Shown here: positions 43,192 through 51,554 of the stretch, piece by piece
How positions within the stretch are numbered: position 1 is the stretch's first letter
Layout: the number at the start of each line of letters is the position of its first letter
Assembly (NCBI RefSeq): GCF_005222845.1
Contig: NZ_STFZ01000034.1
Location: 248,001 to 312,000 of the forward strand
Reading direction: 5' to 3'
Length of the DNA stretch: 64,000 bases
Source of the DNA: Rhizobium sp. FY34
GTDB taxonomy: Bacteria > Pseudomonadota > Alphaproteobacteria > Rhizobiales > Rhizobiaceae
Program-made: the position numbers and the translations under genes
The notes under the pieces: model-generated
What the model was told of the DNA's origin: nothing
What the model saw: the letters and a program-made list of their open reading frames with translations, nothing else
Databases searched by the model: none

Positions 43192-44015
43192 CGTCCTACG
43201 CGAGACAGAACGTCAGCTTTCAGGAAGCGCTCGACGATCAGCATGAAGATTAGTGACGGCACAAGCAAGAGTAGCGCCGTGATGGAAGCGACCTGGTAAT
43301 TTCCGCCGGAACCTGCCGTGTAGAGAAGCAGCGGCAGCATGTTCACATCCGGGGCGCCGACGAAATAGCTGCCGGTGAACTCATCGAGCGATTCCAGGAA
43401 AACGAAGATGGCGCTGGCAAGCAGGCCGGGGGCTGCCAGCGGCAGCGTGATATCGCGAAAGGCACGGAAAGCACCGGCGCCGATGGAGCGCGCCGCCTGT
43501 TCCAGCTCCACATCGATGGCAGAAAAGGCAGCGGTGGCAATCCACACCGCATAGACGAGGCCATGCGAGACATGCACGAGCACGACACCGGCAATCGTGC
43601 CGTTGAGGCCGATTTCGTAGAAGATACGCGCTACGTTCACGTAAACCGTGAGGTTCGGGAAAGCCTGCGGAATGAGGAAGGCAAGCAGGATGAGGCTGCG
43701 CAGCGGCAGTTTCAGGCGGGCCAGCGCATAGCCTGCCGGTACGGCCAGCGCCAGCGACACGGCCACGGTCAAAACGGCAACGACCAGCGAATTGCCCAGC
43801 GATTCAAGAGCTCCCCCCCTTGGTTCGAACACACGTTTCCATGCGGAAAATCCGTATTCAAGCGGCAGCGCATGGGGAAAGTACCATTTCTCCGTCACCG
43901 TCCACAAAAGCATGTTGAACAGCGGCCCGAAGATGAAGAAGGCCATGAGCCCGAAGATGATGCCGCGCGGAACCCACCAGAGAACCGAGAGAGAGGGACG
44001 AAAGGCACCCATCAC
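43188..44015 (-). CDS. ABC transporter permease (PotC-like)
   Basis: A 275-residue inner-membrane permease with six hydrophobic helices. The EAA loop is readable as EQAARSIGAGAFRAFRDITLPLAAPGLLASAIFVF (split over residues 172-206). It pairs with the preceding permease, whose stop overlaps its ATG. The fold is that of the spermidine/putrescine, sulfate and phosphonate importers; the substrate is discussed under the binding protein. Confidence 0.9.
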   Translation of the reverse strand: MMGAFRPSLSVLWWVPRGIIFGLMAFFIFGPLFNMLLWTVTEKWYFPHALPLEYGFSAWKRVFEPRGGALESLGNSLVVAVLTVAVSLALAVPAGYALARLKLPLRSLILLAFLIPQAFPNLTVYVNVARIFYEIGLNGTIAGVVLVHVSHGLVYAVWIATAAFSAIDVELEQAARSIGAGAFRAFRDITLPLAAPGLLASAIFVFLESLDEFTGSYFVGAPDVNMLPLLLYTAGSGGNYQVASITALLLLVPSLIFMLIVERFLKADVLSRVGR

Positions 44016-44833
44016 GCGCGCTCCTTCATGCTGATTTTGAGGTAGATCCAGGCAACCGAGGAGGCCAGCAGCAGCGAGATGAGGCCCAGCGCATTGGCCA
44101 CGCCATAATCGCCATAGGCGTTGACCCGAAATGCGATATCGGCGGTCAGCATGGTGGGTGACTGAGCATTGATCATCAGCGGCACGGACAGCACCGACAT
44201 CATGGTGACGAAGGAGAGGATGAGGCCGACGGAGAGCGTGGTGATCACCTGCGGCACGATGATCTCGAACAGGATGCGCAGCCGGGAGGCGCCCAGATTG
44301 ACGGCAGCCTCGATACCTTCGCGGTTGACCGAAGCCATGGCACCGGCCACCAGCAGTGCCACGAAAGGCGTCTGCTTCCAGACAAATGCAATGACGATGC
44401 CGCGCCAGTCGAGAAAGCTCATGGCATCAAGCGGCGTCATCAGCCCAAGACTGACGGCGGTATTGTTCATCATGCCGTTCTTGGCGAGAAATGTGCGCAG
44501 GATCTGTCCGACGACGATGAAGGGAATGAACATCGGCCAGCGGTAAAGAAAGCGCAGAATGCTGACGGCAACCGGATGGGCGCCGAGCGTCAGATAGCCG
44601 CCGATGGCGATGGCGCCGGCACCGATCAGCGCTGTCGACAGGCTGACAATACCGAGCGTGAAGACGATGTCCTTGGCATAGAGATCAATCGATTTTGTAA
44701 AATTGCCCAGGCCCCAGCCACCATCCAGCTGGAAGGCGCCGATGGCCGACATGACAAGCGGCAGAATGAACAGAAGCGCGATCACGCCAAGGGCGGGCAG
44801 AACGAGCAATAGGCCGAGGAGACGTCTGGGCAT
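44012..44833 (-). CDS. ABC transporter permease (PotB-like)
   Basis: A 273-residue permease with six hydrophobic helices and an EAA loop (EAAVNLGASRLRILFEIIVPQVITTL). I start it at the ATG 44831-44833 (MPRRLLGLLLVLPALG). An open frame extends upstream to 45034, but that part is a translation of the RIME repeat and not real coding sequence. It follows the RIME element and precedes the second permease with an ATGA overlap. Confidence 0.9.
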   Translation of the reverse strand: MPRRLLGLLLVLPALGVIALLFILPLVMSAIGAFQLDGGWGLGNFTKSIDLYAKDIVFTLGIVSLSTALIGAGAIAIGGYLTLGAHPVAVSILRFLYRWPMFIPFIVVGQILRTFLAKNGMMNNTAVSLGLMTPLDAMSFLDWRGIVIAFVWKQTPFVALLVAGAMASVNREGIEAAVNLGASRLRILFEIIVPQVITTLSVGLILSFVTMMSVLSVPLMINAQSPTMLTADIAFRVNAYGDYGVANALGLISLLLASSVAWIYLKISMKERA

Positions 44834-44907
44834 CGAAGGCACCAATAAGAGCGAAGGCGTGAAATTGTTTGTGCAGCTTAAGACAGTGGCTGACCTGCCG
44901 ATGAATG

Positions 44908-45075
44908 CCCCCTCTGGCCTGCCGGCCATCTCCCCCACAAGGGGGGAGACAACACCACCGAAGCCAATAGCCCGCCGATCATGACCCGCCGGACTATCTG
45001 CCCCGGCGAAATTCAGAGGGCTATGGCTCTGCATTTCTCCCCCCTTGTGGGGGAGAGGGCGGCAGCCAGAGGGGG
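44908..45075. repeat. RIME-like inverted-repeat element, copy B (inside ABC operon)
   Basis: The left arm begins CCCCCTCTGGCCTGCCGGCC followed by ATCTCCCCCACAAGGGGGGAGA (self-complementary around ACA). The right arm is CTCCCCCCTTGTGGGGGAGA followed by GGGCGGCAGCCAGAGGGGG. The centre is about 75 bases of unique sequence. It starts 22 bases after the binding-protein stop codon and ends 75 bases before the first permease start. Confidence 0.85.
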
Positions 45076-45096
45076 AAAACCTTCAGCGCAAATCCG

Positions 45097-46230
45097 TTAC
45101 TTCACAGACTTCTCATAGGCTTCCAGGATCGCGGTGTTGTAAGGCGCGATCGGGAAAGGCTTGCCCTTGGTGGCAAGATCTTCCGGCGAGATATCGACGA
45201 AGAGCTTGTTCCAGGTGGTGGCGTCGAGTTCAGCCTTCACATGGCTTGCATCAATGCCCGGATACCAGTTGAAGCGCTTGACGATGCCTTCGGCCTGCAC
45301 TTTGGGGCTGGTGGCAAGTGCTACGAACTTTTCGGCCAGATCCTTGTGGGCGGCGTTCTGCGGGATGACGTAGTGCATCGGCTGGCCTGGCATGCCGGGT
45401 GCCGGCAGAACCAGCTTCATGTCCGGCGGCAGACGGCCATCGGCCTTCCAGCTGTAGAACATGTCCACCCAGACCGGGCCCATGGCGATTTCGCCGCGCG
45501 ACAGAAGATCGAGCGTGCCGGCATTGCCGGGCGTCAGCGTGGCATTGGTGGTGAAAGCGGCCAGGCTCTTGAAGGCTGCGTCCCACTTCTTCGTCTCTTC
45601 TTCCTTGAAGGGACCGTTCATTAGCACCTTGGCATCACCTTCGCCGAAGGCATAGATCCAGCCCATGACGAAGCTGACGCCGGAGGCGCCGCCCTTGATG
45701 CCGTTATAGCCGAACTGCTTGGGATGGGCCTTTGCCCATTCGGCGATTTCGGCATAGGTCTTCGGCGGGTTGGCAACCAGCGCCGGATTGTAGGCAACAG
45801 CCGTCTGGCTGTTGAACATCGGCATGACATAGCCTTCGACATTGGTGCCGAGCGCCATCTTGGCATTGTCACGGGTGACCAACTTGCCGGTGTCGATATC
45901 ACCGCGATACTTGTCGAGGTAGTTCTTCGTCACCATCGGGCCGACGAACTTTTCGTGGACGACGGCCACATCCGTATCCCACTTTTCAGCCTTGGCACCG
46001 GCCTGGGCATCGAAGCGCTCGACGATTTTCTGCGAGCCGGCATCGCCAGCGCCCGTGCCGACGGCACGCACGGTATTGCCCGGATAGGTCTTTTCAAACA
46101 GCGGTGCGAGATACTGGTTGATATAATCGACCATGTTCTGGTCGCCGGCGGTAACAACCGTCAGCTCTTCGGCATGCAAAGGCAGCGCCGCAAAGACGGT
46201 TGCGAATGCGGCATAGGACAATTTCTTCAT
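45097..46230 (-). CDS. ABC transporter substrate-binding protein (family 1)
   Basis: A 377-residue periplasmic binding protein with a Sec signal (MKKLSYAAFATVFAALPLHA). The type II fold shows TVVTAGDQNMVDYINQYLAP, EGYVMPMFNSQTAVAYNPALV and GEIAMGPVWVDMFYSWKADG. Relatives bind polyamines, phosphonates, thiamine or iron; no diagnostic ligand set is recognisable. Context points to an amine: the divergent genes encode PuuB and a DadA-like oxidase. GGAGAAGACCC precedes the ATG at 46230. Confidence 0.9.
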   Translation of the reverse strand: MKKLSYAAFATVFAALPLHAEELTVVTAGDQNMVDYINQYLAPLFEKTYPGNTVRAVGTGAGDAGSQKIVERFDAQAGAKAEKWDTDVAVVHEKFVGPMVTKNYLDKYRGDIDTGKLVTRDNAKMALGTNVEGYVMPMFNSQTAVAYNPALVANPPKTYAEIAEWAKAHPKQFGYNGIKGGASGVSFVMGWIYAFGEGDAKVLMNGPFKEEETKKWDAAFKSLAAFTTNATLTPGNAGTLDLLSRGEIAMGPVWVDMFYSWKADGRLPPDMKLVLPAPGMPGQPMHYVIPQNAAHKDLAEKFVALATSPKVQAEGIVKRFNWYPGIDASHVKAELDATTWNKLFVDISPEDLATKGKPFPIAPYNTAILEAYEKSVK

Positions 46231-46272
46231 GGGTCTTCTCCGGTTGGGTCGGGAAAGGAAAGAGATTTAAAG

Positions 46273-47406
46273 TCAGGCGAAGGCTTTCCGGCTTTCCGGG
46301 CCGGAAATGGAGGACCCGGCAGCGTTTGCCGGGCGATTGAACAGGAACAGCGCCTCGTGCGGCACAAAGACATTGACCGTCTCGCCGGCTGCATGGGCAC
46401 GCGGCGCATCGGCCAGCACGTCGCGATCACCAAGGCGCACCACATGGCGCCAGGCGCCGCCGGGATAGGTGACGGACAGCACTTCGCCAACCAGTGACAG
46501 GCCGGGGCCGGCCTCCGGCATGGCGTGCAAGGGATAAAGGCGTGCCGCTTCCGGACGGAACCGGGCCTCGACGGCACCGGATACGAGCGAGCGTCCGAAA
46601 AGCGGCACGCGGCCCGCCGCCTGGGCCTGGCCGGGAGTGATGACGACATCTGAGCCATCGACAGCCACCTGCAGATGAAGGAGGTTTTCCGCCCCCATGA
46701 AGGCTGCGACAAAGCTTGTAGCCGGGCGATTGAACACCTCTTCCGGCCTGCCCTGCTGAGCAATGCGGCCGGCATCGAGAATGACGATGCGATCGGCCAT
46801 GACCATGGCCTCTTCGCGATCATGGGTTACATGCACGGCGGTGATGCCGAGCCGCTGCTGCAGCGCGCGCAGTTCATGGCGCACCGTCAGGCGAATGCGG
46901 GCATCGAGATTGGAGAGGGGTTCATCGAGCAGCAAGATCTGCGGATCGATGACGAGCGCGCGGCCCAGTGCCACGCGCTGGCGCTGGCCACCGGACAGGG
47001 CGCCGGGTTTGCGATCTCCCAGACCGTCGAGACCGAGCATGGATTGCATGGCCGAAACGCGAGAGCCGATTTCGGCGGAGCCCATGCCCTTCAGCTTCAG
47101 CCCGTAGCCGATATTCTGGGCAACTGTCATATGCGGCCAGAGCGCATAGGATTGGAAGACCAGCGCCATGCCGCGCTTGTCCGGCGGCAGGGTCGTCACA
47201 TCCTTCTGGCGCACGCGCACATGCCCGGAGGTTGGCGCCACGAAACCGGCCAGCACGCGCAGCAAGGTCGTCTTGCCGCAGCCGGAGGAACCGAGCAGCG
47301 CGACAAATTCACCGCTGCCGATCGACAGGTCGATATCCTTCATAACCTGTGTCGCGCCATAGCCGGTCGCCACACGATCAAGTTCCAGAAAGCCTGCGCC
47401 ACTCAT
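46273..47406 (-). CDS. ABC transporter ATP-binding protein (PotA/PhnT-like)
   Basis: A 377-residue ATPase with Walker A GSSGCGKTT, Q-loop VFQSYALWPHMTV, signature LSGGQRQR, Walker B ILLLDEP and switch VTHD. The C-terminal 130 residues form the TOBE/MOI regulatory domain found in polyamine, phosphonate and iron importers. I start it at ATG 47406 (GGAG eight bases upstream); ATG 47412 is too close to that site. It is the first gene of the ABC operon, 15 bases downstream of a perfect 14-bp palindrome. Confidence 0.92.
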   Translation of the reverse strand: MSGAGFLELDRVATGYGATQVMKDIDLSIGSGEFVALLGSSGCGKTTLLRVLAGFVAPTSGHVRVRQKDVTTLPPDKRGMALVFQSYALWPHMTVAQNIGYGLKLKGMGSAEIGSRVSAMQSMLGLDGLGDRKPGALSGGQRQRVALGRALVIDPQILLLDEPLSNLDARIRLTVRHELRALQQRLGITAVHVTHDREEAMVMADRIVILDAGRIAQQGRPEEVFNRPATSFVAAFMGAENLLHLQVAVDGSDVVITPGQAQAAGRVPLFGRSLVSGAVEARFRPEAARLYPLHAMPEAGPGLSLVGEVLSVTYPGGAWRHVVRLGDRDVLADAPRAHAAGETVNVFVPHEALFLFNRPANAAGSSISGPESRKAFA

Positions 47407-47420
47407 TTTCATTACTCCCG

Positions 47421-47434
47421 TGCACAGCTGTGCA
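47421..47434. promoter_or_regulatory. Perfect 14-bp palindrome, candidate operator
   Basis: TGCACAGCTGTGCA is perfectly self-complementary and lies just upstream of the ribosome binding site of the ABC ATPase gene, in the divergent region shared with the DadA-like gene. The operon encodes a LacI regulator and the divergent genes precede a TetR gene, either of which could bind here. Confidence 0.6.
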
Positions 47435-47621
47435 TCTTGTTCGGGAGTCTCTTAGGGGCTCATTCTAACAGGCGCATGACAGCACGCTGCCGGATGCGAT
47501 TTTCCGCCACATCCAACGTCGCGGCGATGCATTGCGTGGCATCAGCAGTTTTCGTTTGCACCGCCGCAGACCGGGATGCATGTTCTGCCCACATTCATCA
47601 CGACAGGATTTGAAGGCAGAC

Positions 47622-48869
47622 ATGACAGCGGATGCGATTGTTCTCGGCGCCGGCATTATCGGGGTTTCCACGGCCGTACAGCTGGCACTGCGCGGTAAAT
47701 CGGTGGTGCTGATAGATCGACGCGGACCGGGAGAAGAGACATCGTTCGGCAATGCCGGTCTTATCCAGCGCGAGGGCGTCGTGCCCTATGGCTTTCCCCA
47801 GCAACTCGGCACGATCCTGCGCTATGCGCTCAACAACCGCATAGACGCGCATTACCATCTGGGCGCCCTGCCATCAGTCGCGAAGTTTCTCAGCCGCTAC
47901 TGGTGGAACTCCAATGTCAGTCGCCACAAGGTGATTGCCCGCGCCTATGCGCCGCTGATCGAGCACTCGATTTCCGAACATGCCGGGATGATTTCGGCCG
48001 CCGGCGCCGAACACCTGATCCGCAAGGATGGCTGGACGGAAGCCTTTCGCACCAAGGGCAAGCGCGACAGCGAGATCCGCGAGGCAGAGCGGCTGAAGAG
48101 CGAATACGGACTTTCCTTCAAGGCTCTCGATGCAAAGGAGCTTGCCGCGAAGGAACCGCATCTGAGCGGTGATTTCGTCGGCGGTCTCAGCTGGATCGAT
48201 CCCTGGTCGGTCGTTGACCCGCACGCCCTGACACTTGCCTATGTCAAGCTTCTGGAACAGCATGGCGGCCGCTTCGTGAAGGGCGATGCCACCACACTTG
48301 CAAAGACCTCCACGGGCTGGAGCGTCAAGACAGAGGATGGTCTTGTCGAGGCCAAGGATGTGGTCGTGGCGCTCGGTCCCTGGTCCGACACGGTGACGAA
48401 GCCGCTCGGCTACAATTTCCTGCTCGGCGTCAAGCGCGGCTATCACATGCATTATGGCATGAGCGACAACAAGGTGCTGAACGGCTGGACCATGGATGCC
48501 GAGCGCGGCTATTTCCTCGCCCCGATGCGTCAGGGCATTCGTCTGACGACCGGCGCCGAATTTGCCTTACGCGACGCGCCAAAGACGCCCGTGCAGCTGG
48601 ACCGGGCCGAAGCGGTGGCGCGCACGATCTTTCCGCTGGGCAAGCGGCTGGACCAGGAGCCCTGGATGGGTGCCCGCCCCTGCACGCCGGACATGATGCC
48701 GATCATCGGCAAGGCACCGCGCCATGCGGGCCTGTGGTTTGCCTTTGGCCATTCGCATCATGGGCTAACGCTAGGCCCGGTCACTGGCCGCGTGATCGCC
48801 GAGGCGATATGCGGCGAGACACCCTTCATCGACATCACCGCCTATCGTCCCGACCGTTTCCCGATCTGA
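47622..48869 (+). CDS. FAD-dependent oxidoreductase, DadA-like (D-amino acid dehydrogenase family)
   Basis: A 415-residue DAO-family flavoprotein. The N-terminal FAD motif is AIVLGAGIIGVSTAVQLALRG and FGNAGLIQREGVVP follows; the C-terminal GARPCTPDMMPIIGKAP and FGHSHHGLTLGPVTGRV are typical of DadA and opine oxidase subunit B. The substrate is presumably an amino acid or secondary amine. ATG 47622 has GAAGG upstream; the ORF could extend to 47532 but that part has no family similarity. Eight bases separate it from puuB. Confidence 0.9.
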   Translation: MTADAIVLGAGIIGVSTAVQLALRGKSVVLIDRRGPGEETSFGNAGLIQREGVVPYGFPQQLGTILRYALNNRIDAHYHLGALPSVAKFLSRYWWNSNVSRHKVIARAYAPLIEHSISEHAGMISAAGAEHLIRKDGWTEAFRTKGKRDSEIREAERLKSEYGLSFKALDAKELAAKEPHLSGDFVGGLSWIDPWSVVDPHALTLAYVKLLEQHGGRFVKGDATTLAKTSTGWSVKTEDGLVEAKDVVVALGPWSDTVTKPLGYNFLLGVKRGYHMHYGMSDNKVLNGWTMDAERGYFLAPMRQGIRLTTGAEFALRDAPKTPVQLDRAEAVARTIFPLGKRLDQEPWMGARPCTPDMMPIIGKAPRHAGLWFAFGHSHHGLTLGPVTGRVIAEAICGETPFIDITAYRPDRFPI

Positions 48870-48877
48870 GAGCAACC

Positions 48878-50188
48878 ATGGCGCACGGCCCCACCCAGAC
48901 GATAAGCGACAACCCCGGCCACACCGCTTCCTGGTATGCGGCCTCCGCCCTGGACCGGCGCGTGCGGCCCCTGCTTCAGGGCGAGACGCAGGCGGATGTC
49001 TGCGTCATCGGTGCGGGCTTTACCGGCATATCGGCGGCGCTGGAACTTTCCGAGCGCGGCTATTCCGTCGCAGTGCTGGAGGCCGAGCGCATCGGCTTTG
49101 GCGCCTCCGGCCGCAATGGCGGGCAGATCGTCAATGGCTATAGCCGCGATCTGAAGACGATTGCCGGCCGCTACGGACAGGGCAAGGCGGCGCAACTGGG
49201 GGACATGTCACTTGAAGGCGGCGCCATCATCCGCCGGCGCGTGGCAAAATACGCCATTAATTGCGATCTGCGCGATGGCGGTTTCTTTGCCGCCTTCACC
49301 GACAAACAGATGCGCGAGATGGAAGCCCATAAGCGTGACTGGGAAAAATACGGCCATCCTGGCCTCGACATGGTGTCGCGCCAAGAGGTTGGCCGCTATG
49401 TGGCGACCGAACGCTATGCCGGCGGCATGATCGACCGGCTGGGTGGCCATATCCATCCACTGAACCTGGTGCTCGGCGAGGCTGCTGCTGTGGAAAGCCT
49501 TGGCGGGCGCATTTTCGAGCGCTCGCGTGTCATTGGAATGGATCAAGGCGCACGCGCTGTGGTGCGCACGGCAGACGGCTCGGTGAGCGCGCGTTACGTT
49601 CTGATTTGCGGCAATGCCTATCTCGGCCCGCAATTTCCTGAGATCAGCGGCCGCATGATGCCAGTCTCCAGCCAGGTTCTGACCACCGAACCGCTCGATG
49701 CGGCGCTGGCCGAAGCGCTTCTGCCAGCCGACTACTGCGTCGAGGATGCCAATTACATTCTCGACTATTACCGGCGCACAGCGGACAACCGCATTCTCTA
49801 TGGTGGCGGCATAGGCTATGGCGGGCGTGACCCGAGTGACATACCCGCCGTCATCCGGCCAAATATGCTGAAGACATTTCCGCAGCTGGCCGATGTGAAG
49901 ATCGATCATGCCTGGAGCGGCAATTTTGCCCTGACGCTGACGCGCATTCCGCATATCGGGCGGCTATCGCCGACGGTCTACTTCTCGCATGGCGACAGCG
50001 GCCACGGCGTGACGACGACACATCTTCTGGGTAAAATTCTTGGCGAGGCGGTGGCCGGCCATGCGGGCCGTTTCGATATCTGGAGTTCGCTGCCCAACCT
50101 GACCTTTCCGGGCGGCAAGACCTTCCGGGTGCCGCTCACGGTTCTGGGTGCCTGGTGGTACGGCATGCGCGACCGGCTGGGTCTCTGA
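48878..50188 (+). CDS. puuB: Gamma-glutamylputrescine oxidoreductase PuuB
   Basis: A 436-residue FAD oxidase closely similar to E. coli PuuB, which oxidises gamma-glutamylputrescine to the aldehyde in putrescine breakdown. Matching stretches include SWYAASA, GFGASGRNGGQIVNGYSRD, GGHIHPLNLVLGEA, NYILDYYRRTADNRILYGGG, SGNFALTLTRIPHIGRL and SGHGVTTTHLLGKI. FAD binds at CVIGAGFTGISAALEL. The ATG at 48878 has no strong ribosome binding site (GAGAGCAACC), consistent with coupling to the upstream gene. The synthetase PuuA, dehydrogenase PuuC and hydrolase PuuD are not in the window. Confidence 0.9.
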   Translation: MAHGPTQTISDNPGHTASWYAASALDRRVRPLLQGETQADVCVIGAGFTGISAALELSERGYSVAVLEAERIGFGASGRNGGQIVNGYSRDLKTIAGRYGQGKAAQLGDMSLEGGAIIRRRVAKYAINCDLRDGGFFAAFTDKQMREMEAHKRDWEKYGHPGLDMVSRQEVGRYVATERYAGGMIDRLGGHIHPLNLVLGEAAAVESLGGRIFERSRVIGMDQGARAVVRTADGSVSARYVLICGNAYLGPQFPEISGRMMPVSSQVLTTEPLDAALAEALLPADYCVEDANYILDYYRRTADNRILYGGGIGYGGRDPSDIPAVIRPNMLKTFPQLADVKIDHAWSGNFALTLTRIPHIGRLSPTVYFSHGDSGHGVTTTHLLGKILGEAVAGHAGRFDIWSSLPNLTFPGGKTFRVPLTVLGAWWYGMRDRLGL

Positions 50189-50201
50189 CCGGCGAAAGGT
50201 G

Positions 50202-50226
50202 AAAACCGTCGCCCATTGAGCGACGG
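50202..50226 (-). terminator. Terminator between convergent puuB and tetR
   Basis: CCGTCGC (50206-50212) pairs with GCGACGG (50220-50226) across a 7-base loop. On the minus strand TTTT follows. It is 11 bases after the TetR stop. Confidence 0.75.
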
Positions 50227-50236
50227 CATGCAGTCT

Positions 50237-50923
50237 TCAGGCCGCGATCGTTTCTTCTATCGGCAGGAACGAACTGATCTGGACGCGGATCGATGCCTTG
50301 AAATCGGCAATGATCTGGTCTCCCTCACGCGCCGGAACCTTCAGCGCCAGACGCACGCAGCTAACCGTCAGATGGCACATCATGAAGGCCGTGCACATAT
50401 AGCGTTCGCGCTCGGATTCGGCGATAAAGCGCTGTGTTGCCTCGACAAACATAACCGCAATCTTGCGCGTTTCAGCGATATCCCGGTCGGCCAGCATCTT
50501 GTCGGCCTGGATCGCATTGATGAGGTCCTGGATCGGCGGATGATTGCGCACGAGCAGACTGTAGAGATCGATCAACGCATCGGTTGTCCGTGCGATATCA
50601 TCGGGGGACGAGATACGACCCAATCCCGGCTCGAAAAAGCTTCGAACATCGGCAATATAACGATCATACAAGGTCGAGATGATGGCCGACTTGTTTGGGA
50701 AATACTGGTAGACCGAGGCAATCGGCCCACCCGACAGGCTGGCAATTTCCTTCATCGTCACGGCATCGATGCCCTTGCGACCGATAAGATCCATCGCGAC
50801 TTTCAGGATCTCATCGATCCGATCACGACTGCGCTCTTGCTTCGGAATCCGCCGCAGGGCAGACCCTGCAACGATACCGTTCTGCACTTCAGGTGCATTG
50901 ATCCTCAAACCATCCATGCTCAT
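50237..50923 (-). CDS. TetR family transcriptional regulator
   Basis: A 228-residue TetR-type regulator. The HTH (residues 28-75) includes RDRIDEILKVAMDLIGRKGIDAVTMKEIASLSGGPIASVYQYFPNKSAII, broken over the recognition helix IASVYQYFPNK. The C-terminal ligand domain is helical with no known signature. GAGGGG precedes the ATG at 50923. It converges on puuB and may regulate the oxidase genes or a separate target. Confidence 0.9.
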   Translation of the reverse strand: MSMDGLRINAPEVQNGIVAGSALRRIPKQERSRDRIDEILKVAMDLIGRKGIDAVTMKEIASLSGGPIASVYQYFPNKSAIISTLYDRYIADVRSFFEPGLGRISSPDDIARTTDALIDLYSLLVRNHPPIQDLINAIQADKMLADRDIAETRKIAVMFVEATQRFIAESERERYMCTAFMMCHLTVSCVRLALKVPAREGDQIIADFKASIRVQISSFLPIEETIAA

Positions 50924-51127
50924 TTACCCCTCGCCATCGCAACCCACCTCGTCTCCCGACGGGTTGGCCTCCATTAGATAACGGCATGACGCCGCACTTG
51001 AGCTCTCGCAAACTCCTGCACATCAGGTCCGCAACATTCCCCAAAACATTGACGGCCAGGACGCGCATCGACCGGACAGACCCACGTGTAGCCACACGAT
51101 CTGGACCCGTTCATCATCAAGTCATTC

Positions 51128-51166
51128 GTTCGTAGACGGTCAAAAATGACCGTGGCATGAACGAAC
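51128..51166. promoter_or_regulatory. Nested inverted repeat upstream of tetR
   Basis: ACGGTCA-AAAA-TGACCGT (51136-51153) is a perfect 18-bp inverted repeat, flanked by GTTCGT (51128-51133) and ACGAAC (51161-51166). It lies 213 bases upstream of the TetR start. It could be an operator or a hairpin in a transcript. Confidence 0.45.
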
Positions 51167-51504
51167 ACCAAGAAACGCTTTCAGCATACAAAAAGGAGTG
51201 CCTTGCACTTCTTCATTTCGTAAGCAGCAACTTATTGCACAAGTCATACGACAAGTGCACCAGAGTACAACTCCCGATCAATGCAAAACTCAATTATCCT
51301 GTTTTGTGGATCCGCATTGCAATCGTCTAAGCTCTTCTCTGTCAGTACTTCATGTTGTACGCTTGTTCAACTGCTTCCAACCCAAAGTATCAACAGTTTC
51401 GAATATACATTCTAGCGGGTAAAAAATCATAGTATGAATATTCCTCAGGTTTCACATGGAAGCCCGGAGCACGTTTTGACCGGCCATTGACGGGCAAAAG
51501 CGGC

Positions 51505-51525
51505 GTCTCGCAGAGGCAGCGAGAC
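51505..51525 (-). terminator. Hairpin after the AbrB-family gene
   Basis: GTCTCGC pairs with GCGAGAC across a 7-base loop, 30 bases after the stop of the AbrB gene. On the minus strand the sequence continues GCCGCTTTTG, so the T-run is displaced. Moderate candidate. Confidence 0.45.
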
Positions 51526-51554
51526 CCAGCCTCCCGCTCAGAAATACGTCACCT

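Larger units (their letters stand above)
50924..51554. other. 630-base non-coding region upstream of tetR
   Basis: No credible gene. The stretch about 51200-51450 is markedly more AT-rich than its surroundings. The parts I can describe are the nested inverted repeat at 51128-51166 and a hairpin at 51505-51525 behind the AbrB gene. A small RNA or unannotated leader cannot be excluded. Confidence 0.55.

Noticed and set aside
44834..45034. Open frame extending the PotB-like permease by 67 residues upstream
   Set aside because: The added residues are a translation of the RIME repeat and lack similarity to permease N-termini; the ATG at 44833 begins a normal hydrophobic helix.
51198..51422. 74-residue open frame in the AT-rich gap
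   Set aside because: No ribosome binding site, irregular composition rich in Ser/Phe/Cys and no recognisable pattern; a chance frame in AT-rich DNA.
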